A stretch of DNA of 64,000 nt. Source: OLB4 sp002050165 (GTDB lineage Bacteria; Bacteroidota; Ignavibacteria; Tepidaquicellales; Tepidaquicellaceae). The notes beneath the pieces are model-generated. The model was not told the origin of the DNA. It saw nothing but the letters and a program-made list of their open reading frames with translations, and did not search any database. The stretch covers positions 186,001-250,000 of the forward strand of contig SZPC01000003.1 in the NCBI GenBank assembly GCA_030263475.1, in the 5' to 3' direction. Every line of letters begins with the position of its first letter. The first letter of the stretch is position 1. The translations under genes were made by a program, and so were the position numbers. Below, one piece after another: positions 9,379 to 16,344 of this stretch.

Positions 9379-9939
9379 ATGACAGATGCACCAAAAAATT
9401 CCGGAAACGGTACTGATGAATCCGTTGAAGAAAAAATTCACCCCTACATTCAACAATTAATGAACGAACATCAGGCAGCGATGCAAAAAATAGTTCAGTT
9501 TGAAGTCGTCATTAACGAAATTCGGGAAAAGGGGGTTGACCAGGATAAAGCAAATATTGTTAATGATTTTTTTCAGTTCTTCAATAATAACCTTCTGGTA
9601 CACAATGAACGGGAGGAAAAATTTCTGTTTCCTGTATTAAATCAGAAAATTCTTCAAAATGAGGGTGAGGAATTATACAGGGAAAAACCAACTGCAGTTG
9701 AACTTCTTCAAAGTGACCACGTTGGGGCGATTCAACTTGGAGCCGTTATCTTTAACCTGTTCGGACTTGCTTTCAGATTGCCTGATCCGAATTCAAGGCT
9801 CCTTACAATAGACCTTGCGACAGAACAAGCGCTTGAATTGGTTGACTTGCTTAAACTTCATATCGAACGAGAAGATAACATTGTATTTCCATTGGCACAA
9901 AAATATATTGACGAGGCTGACCTGAATAAAATGGGATAA
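9379..9939 (+). CDS. Hemerythrin HHE-domain protein linked to the nar operon
   Basis: Cytoplasmic protein of 186 aa with the four-helix HHE cation-binding pattern: MNEHQAAM, HNEREEKFLFP, LQSDHVGA and HIEREDNIVFP supply the His and Glu ligands of a non-haem di-iron site. Such proteins bind O2 or NO or repair nitrosatively damaged iron centres (the DUF438/RIC-type group). It is the last gene of the nar operon, 30 bp after narI and just before an intrinsic terminator, so a role in dealing with NO made from nitrite is plausible but inferred. A second HHE protein closes the hydroxybenzoyl-CoA reductase operon at 14899-15408. Confidence 0.8.
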   Translation: MTDAPKNSGNGTDESVEEKIHPYIQQLMNEHQAAMQKIVQFEVVINEIREKGVDQDKANIVNDFFQFFNNNLLVHNEREEKFLFPVLNQKILQNEGEELYREKPTAVELLQSDHVGAIQLGAVIFNLFGLAFRLPDPNSRLLTIDLATEQALELVDLLKLHIEREDNIVFPLAQKYIDEADLNKMG

Positions 9940-9964
9940 AAATTGTAGCATTAAGCACATTTTC

Positions 9965-9993
9965 AAAAGCAGGGATCTTTCTCTGCTTTTTTT
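9965..9993 (+). terminator. Intrinsic terminator after nar operon
   Basis: An 8-bp perfect stem, AAAAGCAG paired with CTGCTTTT, with a 10-base loop, runs straight into further Ts on the plus strand about 25 bp after the hemerythrin gene. This separates the nar operon from the moaD operon. Confidence 0.8.
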
Positions 9994-10078
9994 ATGGGTG
10001 AAGCTTAGCTTCTTTGTCATTATTATTATCAGACAAATGTTTTATTTTTAAATATTCAAACCTTTTCTAATTCAAGAA

Positions 10079-10309
10079 ATGATTACCGTAAAAGTATTTG
10101 GAAGGCTCACTGATTATACAATTGAGAATGAATTCAATTTAACTGGTGTCAAGGATACTGATCAACTTTTGAAAACTTTATTTAATAAGTATCCGATGCT
10201 GGAAGGGTTAAAGTTTAAAGTATCAGTTGATCGCAAAATCATAAACGAAAATACTGCACTCCATAACGGAAGTGAAGTTGCAATTCTACCGCCATTTTCA
10301 GGAGGATAA
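10079..10309 (+). CDS. moaD: Molybdopterin synthase small subunit MoaD
   Basis: Ubiquitin-fold sulfur carrier of 76 aa ending in PPFSGG; the terminal Gly-Gly is adenylated and then thiocarboxylated to deliver sulfur to precursor Z. Length and C-terminus are diagnostic for the MoaD/ThiS group, and the neighbours (moeB directly adjacent, moaE, moaC) show that it serves molybdopterin rather than thiamine. The stop is immediately followed by the moeB ATG. The moa genes form one tightly packed cluster starting here; moaA and moeA are not in the window. Confidence 0.92.
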   Translation: MITVKVFGRLTDYTIENEFNLTGVKDTDQLLKTLFNKYPMLEGLKFKVSVDRKIINENTALHNGSEVAILPPFSGG

Positions 10310-11428
10310 ATGAATAGATTTGAACGTCAGATAAAGTTGTCGGGTTTTGGAAAAGCAAGTCAGCAGAAATTAAAAGAAGCTAAAGTTTTAGTTGTTGGAG
10401 CAGGTGGATTAGGTTGCCCGGCATTAATTTACCTTGCTTCGTGCGGAGTCGGCGAAATTGGAATTGCAGATGGCGATGTTGTTTCAGTTTCCAATCTGAA
10501 CAGACAAATTCTGTTCGGAGAAAGCGACATCGGTAAATTAAAGCCCGAAGCCGCTAAAGAACACCTTCTCTCTAAGTACAGTAACCTGAAAATTACAACT
10601 ATAAATGAATATATTACGCAGAAAAATGCAATAGAAATAATTTCCGGATATGATATTGTACTGGATGGTTCAGATAATTTTCCTGTCAGATATCTTGTAA
10701 ACGATACTTGTGTGTTATTAAACAGACCTCTTGTCTTCGGAGCGATTTATCAATACGAGGGACAACTTGCGGTTTTTAATGTCCCGGACGAAAGTAAAGT
10801 TAAAACTAATTACCGCGATTTGTTTCCTGAACCGCCTGAACAGTTTGAAGTACCGGATTGTAATCAAACAGGAGTAATCGGGGTGCTTCCGGGGGTTATT
10901 GGAACTTTACAAGCTGCCGAAGTTATCAAACTCATAACCGGTATCGGTCGCCCTCATATTAATCGTGTGCTCATTTACGATTTGAGGAATAGTCAATTTT
11001 ACGAAACGACCTTACGACCAGATATGAAAACGAATTCCAAAATTCCCAAAACGGTAGAACAGCTTAAGGAAACCGATTACAGCCTCGCTTGCAATTCAAT
11101 TCACAGCATCACCTGGAGCGAAGTTGAGAAATATCTTGGCAATTTTTCGGGCAAAGCTATACTTGTTGACGTGAGGGAGCATTTCGAAGTCCCCAGGTTT
11201 ACACATTACACTAACGTTCGCATACCACTATCAGAACTTGAAACCGATCAGGAATACTTTCAAAACTATGAAGTAATAATTCTGTTTTGTCAGGCGGGAA
11301 TACGGAGTCTCAAAGCAGCCAACATAATTTCAACCAGATTTAAAGACAAGGAGGTTTATTCGGTTTACGGTGGACTCGATAATCCGGAATCTCCCGTTAA
11401 AACTTTGGAATATGCAGGGAAAATTTAA
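10310..11428 (+). CDS. moeB: Molybdopterin synthase adenylyltransferase MoeB with C-terminal rhodanese domain
   Basis: E1-like enzyme (372 aa) that would adenylate the MoaD C-terminus. The N-terminal ThiF/MoeB Rossmann fold has GAGGLGCPALIYL near residue 31, SNLNRQILF, and CNQTGVIGVLPGVIG. A rhodanese-like domain occupies about residues 265-372 with a candidate persulfide Cys in LFCQAGIRS. The architecture resembles MoeBR/MOCS3, so adenylation and sulfur transfer could be in one chain. The paired CxxC zinc motifs of E. coli MoeB are not visible. The start abuts moaD, and the end overlaps moaE by 17 bp. Confidence 0.9.
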   Translation: MNRFERQIKLSGFGKASQQKLKEAKVLVVGAGGLGCPALIYLASCGVGEIGIADGDVVSVSNLNRQILFGESDIGKLKPEAAKEHLLSKYSNLKITTINEYITQKNAIEIISGYDIVLDGSDNFPVRYLVNDTCVLLNRPLVFGAIYQYEGQLAVFNVPDESKVKTNYRDLFPEPPEQFEVPDCNQTGVIGVLPGVIGTLQAAEVIKLITGIGRPHINRVLIYDLRNSQFYETTLRPDMKTNSKIPKTVEQLKETDYSLACNSIHSITWSEVEKYLGNFSGKAILVDVREHFEVPRFTHYTNVRIPLSELETDQEYFQNYEVIILFCQAGIRSLKAANIISTRFKDKEVYSVYGGLDNPESPVKTLEYAGKI

Positions 11429-11879
11429 AAACATTTTCATACAAGGACCTATTACACATGGCTTCATTGCGGAATCAATTGAGAATCACTGCCATAAAAA
11501 AAATATCGGTGGACATTCAATTTTCCTTGGTCAGGTACGAGCCGATGAAAAGGATGAGGGAAATGTAACAGCAATTGAATACACTGCCTATGAACAAATG
11601 GCTCTCGAAAAGGCACATGAAATAAGGGAAGATATTTTTCAAAAATATCCGTTAATCTGCGCTCATATTTATCATAGTTTGGGGGTAGTTAAATCGGGAC
11701 AAATATCATTATTTGTATTTACTTCTTCCGAACATCGCAAAGCTGCATTTGATGCATGTGAAGAACTCGTTGAGCGTATAAAAGCCGAATTACCTGTTTG
11801 GGGGAAAGAACTTATCGAAGGTGAAAAATTTGCTTGGAAAGAAAACATATCCAATTTTAATGATAAATATAACAAATAA
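11412..11879 (+). CDS. moaE: Molybdopterin synthase catalytic subunit MoaE
   Basis: Large subunit of molybdopterin synthase, inserting two dithiolene sulfurs into precursor Z using MoaD thiocarboxylate. The family block EHRKAAFDACEELVERIK followed by ELPVWGKE supplies the two conserved lysines of the active site. I take the ATG at 11412, which gives about 155 aa beginning MQGKFKNIFIQ; an earlier in-frame start at 11370 lies deep inside moeB. It overlaps moeB at its 5' end and moaC-mogA by 20 bp at its 3' end, suggesting translational coupling. Confidence 0.9.
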   Translation: MQGKFKNIFIQGPITHGFIAESIENHCHKKNIGGHSIFLGQVRADEKDEGNVTAIEYTAYEQMALEKAHEIREDIFQKYPLICAHIYHSLGVVKSGQISLFVFTSSEHRKAAFDACEELVERIKAELPVWGKELIEGEKFAWKENISNFNDKYNK

Positions 11880-12771
11880 AAGCAATACTCTCAGAACAGC
11901 TATTGCCACAGCAATCGTCAAAGTCAGTTTACCGGAAACAATCAAAGCAATTATTGACAGGCAGGTGCCTAAAGGTGATGTTTTTGAAATGTCAAAAGCG
12001 GCAGGTTTGCTTGCAGTTAAAAAGACAAGCAATATGATACCTGATTGTCATCCTATACCAATAGAATATGCTTCAATTACTTTTAATATAAGCGAACTCG
12101 AAATCCACATTAACGTTGAAGTACACACTATATATAAAACCGGAGTTGAAGTCGAGGCCATCCATGCTGCTACTGTCGTAGCGGTTACAATTTATGATAT
12201 GTTGAAACCTATTGACAAGAACATAACAATTGAAAAGGTCAAACTCCTCGAAAAAACCGGTGGCATGAGTCAATTCCGCAAAAAAGAGCCTAAAGGTATC
12301 ACAGCCGCAGTAATTGTTTGTTCAGATTCTGTCTCGGTAGGGAACAAAGAAGATAAAGCTGGAAAACAAATAATTGAAAGGCTTAAAACACACGGCGTTA
12401 ATATAAAATCCTACGAGATTATCCCGGATGACAAGAATATTATCACTGATAAGGTTAATTATTACAGTTCGGAAAGCATCCAATTGCTTATATTCACCGG
12501 TGGAACAGGACTTTCACCACGGGATGTAACCCCGGAAGTTTTAGAACCATTACTTGACTTTCGAATCCCCGGGATTGAGGAGGCAATGCGGTCATATGGT
12601 CAACAGCGTACACCATACGCTATGCTATCAAGAAGCCTTGCGGGTATCGTTGGGAAGACACTTGTGCTTGCATTACCCGGATCCACACGAGGAGCCTCGG
12701 AATCAGTCGATGCGATTTTTCCCTCTGTGTTGCACATCTACCGTGTAATGAAAGGAGTTCGACACGATTAA
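11860..12771 (+). CDS. Bifunctional MoaC-MogA/MoaB fusion
   Basis: Single polypeptide of about 303 aa joining two molybdopterin steps. The N-terminal half (about 1-145) is MoaC, cyclic pyranopterin monophosphate synthase: CHPIPIEY, TGVEVEAIHA and YDMLKPIDK carry the family's histidine and lysines. The C-terminal half (about 150-303) is MogA/MoaB, molybdopterin adenylyltransferase, with FTGGTGLSPRDVTPE and ALPGSTRGA. I use the ATG at 11860; a GTG at 11821 lies inside moaE and would add residues foreign to MoaC. Fusions of this type are known in other bacteria. It is the last gene of the moa cluster. Confidence 0.9.
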   Translation: MINITNKSNTLRTAIATAIVKVSLPETIKAIIDRQVPKGDVFEMSKAAGLLAVKKTSNMIPDCHPIPIEYASITFNISELEIHINVEVHTIYKTGVEVEAIHAATVVAVTIYDMLKPIDKNITIEKVKLLEKTGGMSQFRKKEPKGITAAVIVCSDSVSVGNKEDKAGKQIIERLKTHGVNIKSYEIIPDDKNIITDKVNYYSSESIQLLIFTGGTGLSPRDVTPEVLEPLLDFRIPGIEEAMRSYGQQRTPYAMLSRSLAGIVGKTLVLALPGSTRGASESVDAIFPSVLHIYRVMKGVRHD

Positions 12772-12810
12772 ATATCCCCCGAATTACAAATCCTATCATT
12801 TTTTATTGAT

Positions 12811-14862
12811 ATGATAAATAGTGCATTACAAAACCCGGCTTCTATTGCCGTAATAGGAGCTTCTGAGAATACCGGCAAACCGGGCGGGAAAGTGCTTTTG
12901 AACTTAATCAAAGGAAATTTCAAAGGTAATATTTTTGCTGTGAACCCAAAACCGGTAAATATCAGGGGTGCTATACATGTACCGGATATAAGCGGTCTTC
13001 CTCACACAGATTTAGCAATTATATCAATTCCGGCGAAAAGTTGCATTGAAGCAGTTGAAAAACTTTCTGAACGCGGTACGAAAGCATTCATTATTTTTTC
13101 GGCAGGCTTTTCTGAAGCCGGTAACGAGGGAAGGGAACTCGAGATAAAGCTTAGGGAAATAATCGATAGTTATAATTCATGCCTGATAGGTCCAAATTGT
13201 ATTGGTATGGTAAACCAAAATTTCAAAGGTGTATTTACAACTCCCCTGCATGAATACGATCCTATGGGTTGTGAACTGATATCGAGTTCAGGCGCAACTG
13301 CTGTATTCATAATAGAAGCAGCGCAATCCACCGGTTTGAAATTTTCAAATATTTACTCAATTGGCAATGCAGTGCAAACCGGCGCTGAAGACATTCTCGA
13401 ATTTATGGATGAAACTTACGAACATGGAAAAAGTCCACGAGTGAAACTCCTCTATCTCGAGCAAATAAAGCATCCGGTAAAATTTATAAAACATACATCT
13501 TCATTAATACGAAAAGGTTGTTACATTGCAGCAATCAAATCAGGTTATTCTGAATCAGGCAGCCGGGCAGCATCCTCTCATACCGGTGCGATGGCAACTT
13601 CTGATTCACTAATTCGTGCTTTATTTAAGAAAGCAGGGATAGTTTACTGTAGTAGTCGCGAAGAGCTTATAAGCGTTGCATGCATTTGGCAAAACAAAGA
13701 ACTAAAGGGAAATAATATAGCAATAATTACTCATGCCGGCGGTTCCGCTGTCATGCTGACAGACACACTCACTTCGCTAGGTATGAATGTTCCGCAAATT
13801 CCGACTGATAGTGGTCGGGAATTATTACCCCTATTACATCCGGGATCTTCAGTTAACAACCCGATTGATTTTCTCGCAACAGGAACAGCAGAGCAACTTG
13901 GAATTATCATTGACTTCTGCGAGAAGCTGAAATTGATAGATGGTATGGTTGTTGTTTTTGGTAGTGCGGGTTTGTTCAACGTCCAAAGCGCTTATGATAA
14001 ACTGGATGAGAAAATGAAAACTTGCGAAAAACCAATATACACTGTACTTCCTTCATTAGTAAATGCAAGAGAAGAGATAGATAATTTCATTAGTAAAGGA
14101 CATATAAATTTTTCAGATGAAGTTGTTCTCGGTAAAGCGCTCGCACATAGTTACCTTAAGCCTAAACCTACTTATGGTTTAACCGAAATTGCCGATATGG
14201 ATATTACAACAATCAGGGAAGTGATTTCAGAAGCGGATACAGGATACTTGTCAACTTCACAAGTGCGGCAAATCCTGCAGTCTGCAGGGCTGGATGTAGT
14301 TAATCAGCGTGAATGTTTTTCTTTAAATGATTTGACTGAAACGGCAAAATCTATGTCTTTCCCGCTCGCTCTGAAAGTCATAGGCCCTATACATAAAACC
14401 GACGTCGGTGGTGTATCATTGAATATTAATTCAGATGAAATCTTGCAAAGCGAGTTTGAACGAATGATGAAAATAAAGGGAGTAAAAGGTGTGCTTGTTC
14501 AGGAAACAATTTACGGTAAAGAACTTTATTGTGGAGCAATGAAAGAAAATAAATACGGACATCTCATATTGTGCGGACTAGGCGGAATTTTTGTAGAAGT
14601 CATTAATGATATAGCTTACGGACTTGCACCACTCAACAAGGATGAAACATCAACGATGATAAAATCACTAAAGGGCTACCCTATTATAAAAGGTTTCAGG
14701 AACAGGAATGGTGTCAATGAAGACAAATTTATTGATGCGGTTGTCAGGATCTCTTCCCTCGTTTATGTTGCACCGGAAATTACTGAACTGGATGTGAACC
14801 CGTTCATCGGAAACCCAGATAGGGTTGTATCGGTTGACGCAAGAATAAAACTCGCGAAATAA
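12811..14862 (+). CDS. ADP-forming acyl-CoA synthetase (acetate-CoA ligase type, fused alpha-beta)
   Basis: Enzyme of 683 aa interconverting acyl-CoA + ADP + Pi and acid + CoA + ATP. Domain order is CoA-binding Rossmann (about 1-130, PASIAVIGASENTGKPGG), succinyl-CoA-ligase-like domains (about 145-450) with the phosphohistidine motif SHTGAMA, and a C-terminal ATP-grasp domain (about 480-683, FPLALKVIGPIHKTDVGG). It corresponds to fused AcdA and AcdB. It follows the moa genes after 39 bp on the same strand. It could conserve energy from acetyl-CoA at the end of aromatic degradation, or activate an acid in reverse. Substrate unknown. Confidence 0.88.
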   Translation: MINSALQNPASIAVIGASENTGKPGGKVLLNLIKGNFKGNIFAVNPKPVNIRGAIHVPDISGLPHTDLAIISIPAKSCIEAVEKLSERGTKAFIIFSAGFSEAGNEGRELEIKLREIIDSYNSCLIGPNCIGMVNQNFKGVFTTPLHEYDPMGCELISSSGATAVFIIEAAQSTGLKFSNIYSIGNAVQTGAEDILEFMDETYEHGKSPRVKLLYLEQIKHPVKFIKHTSSLIRKGCYIAAIKSGYSESGSRAASSHTGAMATSDSLIRALFKKAGIVYCSSREELISVACIWQNKELKGNNIAIITHAGGSAVMLTDTLTSLGMNVPQIPTDSGRELLPLLHPGSSVNNPIDFLATGTAEQLGIIIDFCEKLKLIDGMVVVFGSAGLFNVQSAYDKLDEKMKTCEKPIYTVLPSLVNAREEIDNFISKGHINFSDEVVLGKALAHSYLKPKPTYGLTEIADMDITTIREVISEADTGYLSTSQVRQILQSAGLDVVNQRECFSLNDLTETAKSMSFPLALKVIGPIHKTDVGGVSLNINSDEILQSEFERMMKIKGVKGVLVQETIYGKELYCGAMKENKYGHLILCGLGGIFVEVINDIAYGLAPLNKDETSTMIKSLKGYPIIKGFRNRNGVNEDKFIDAVVRISSLVYVAPEITELDVNPFIGNPDRVVSVDARIKLAK

Positions 14863-14898
14863 TCATTCCCAAGTTCCTTGAAATTTACCCGAACCGTG

Positions 14899-15408
14899 CT
14901 ACTTTATCCACTCCTCCATATCAGATTTCTCTTTATCACCAAGCTCACGATCGTTATCCAAAAATCTGAAATATATATTATCCATTTCATCATCTGACAT
15001 TAACGATTCTGCCATTTGAAATACTTCATCATCTTCAACCGCAATATGGTCTTTCAATGCTTCCGAGTATTCATTAAAGAGTTTATATGCACTATCCACA
15101 TTGTTATTATCAATTTCTGATTCTATGTTTCGCATCATTTCCCTGAAGTCTTCATGATTTTCAAACATCTCTTTAATTACACCATCTTCAAGCAATTCAT
15201 TTCTTTTCGACATTTCCGGGAATAAAATCTCTTCCTCCTTCTGATGGTGATACTTATCTGTATAGTTCCGAAAAAATTCAATAAATTTTTTCATTCCGGA
15301 AATGTCAGAATCACCGCTTATTACTGAATTAAACAGCGCATCAGCTTTCTCTATTGCAGTTAAAATAAATTTGTGTTCTTTGTCGAGAAGTTCAATAGCT
15401 TGGTTCAT
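14899..15408 (-). CDS. Hemerythrin HHE-domain protein at end of hydroxybenzoyl-CoA reductase operon
   Basis: Cytoplasmic four-helix protein of 169 aa with the hemerythrin-like ligand pattern: DKEHKF, YHHQKEEEILFPEM, FENHEDFREMM and LKDHIAVEDDEVF. The His and Glu residues would bind a di-iron or other metal site. It starts 10 bp downstream of hcrB on the minus strand and converges with the ADP-forming synthetase; no clear terminator is seen in the 36-bp gap. An oxygen- or NO-protective role for the reductases upstream is inferred from context. Confidence 0.78.
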   Translation of the reverse strand: MNQAIELLDKEHKFILTAIEKADALFNSVISGDSDISGMKKFIEFFRNYTDKYHHQKEEEILFPEMSKRNELLEDGVIKEMFENHEDFREMMRNIESEIDNNNVDSAYKLFNEYSEALKDHIAVEDDEVFQMAESLMSDDEMDNIYFRFLDNDRELGDKEKSDMEEWIK

Positions 15409-15417
15409 TTTTCAAAT

Positions 15418-16344
15418 TTAGATTTTAAGAAGATTATTTAAACTTGTTGAAACGAAATGTTCAATCATTTGTTTTCGGTAACGACGAGGGTAATAATCAT
15501 TATCAATTACCCTCGGTTTTTTCACAGCATTTTGAATTAAAAAATCAAGATTATCATTAACACTACCGGTTATCAGAATAGGCATCGGATCAACCCCGCC
15601 GAGAGCAATTCTTATAATCCCATTTGAATCAATAGTTACAACTGAAGTGAGTGAAGTAAAATCAAGAGATCTTCTCGGTCTCAATTTCCTGAACTCTGAC
15701 CTGAAGTTTTTATCAGTTGGAAGGATAATATTTTTTATAATTGATTCTTTTTCTTTTCTGAACGGGTTAATACCATCACCGGTGAATAAATCAATCAACG
15801 GAATAATTTTTTCACCTGCACTTTGCACAATAGTTATTTCCGCATTGTATCCTATCATAGCAACTGCTGTATCGCTAATAAATTTCGAGAAACACCTCCT
15901 GTTTCCACCTGTAACTATACAGATATCGCCATTACATTTGAGGCAATACCCGACTGCTTCGCGCCACCATTCGCTTTGGTTATAAAAGTTACACCGATTT
16001 TCACAAAGTATATTTCCACCGACTGTTGCTGTTTCTCTGATAACAGGGGTTGCGACGGAAATTGCAGCTTCTCTTAATGCGGGGAATAATTCCGCTATTC
16101 TGTTATCCCTCGAAATATCCCCGAGCGTTATACCAGTTCCGATTTCCAGATAGTTTTCTCTAACGGTAAATTGTTTTAACTCTTCAATACCGTTAATATC
16201 TATCATAACATCAGCTACAGCATTTCCCTGCTTACTGTTAACAATTACATCTGTACCGCCGGCAATGAAAATAAAATCTTTTTCGGAATTGGTCAGATCA
16301 AGCGCTTCGGAAATTGTTGCCGGTTGATAAACCTTATTCTTCAT
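15418..16344 (-). CDS. hcrB: 4-hydroxybenzoyl-CoA reductase beta subunit (FAD, [4Fe-4S])
   Basis: FAD-binding subunit (308 aa) of a xanthine-oxidase-family enzyme. FAD loops are IFIAGGTDV and TVGGNILCENR. The segment at about residues 114-155 carries Cys118, Cys134, Cys142 and Cys151, spaced 16, 8 and 9, in the context NFYNQSEWWREAVGYC. From memory this is the insertion that binds an extra [4Fe-4S] cluster in Thauera 4-hydroxybenzoyl-CoA reductase and is absent from ordinary xanthine dehydrogenases and CO dehydrogenases. That makes the reductive dehydroxylation of 4-hydroxybenzoyl-CoA to benzoyl-CoA the best call. Its ATG overlaps the stop of the upstream large-subunit gene (ATGA). Confidence 0.85.
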   Translation of the reverse strand: MKNKVYQPATISEALDLTNSEKDFIFIAGGTDVIVNSKQGNAVADVMIDINGIEELKQFTVRENYLEIGTGITLGDISRDNRIAELFPALREAAISVATPVIRETATVGGNILCENRCNFYNQSEWWREAVGYCLKCNGDICIVTGGNRRCFSKFISDTAVAMIGYNAEITIVQSAGEKIIPLIDLFTGDGINPFRKEKESIIKNIILPTDKNFRSEFRKLRPRRSLDFTSLTSVVTIDSNGIIRIALGGVDPMPILITGSVNDNLDFLIQNAVKKPRVIDNDYYPRRYRKQMIEHFVSTSLNNLLKI

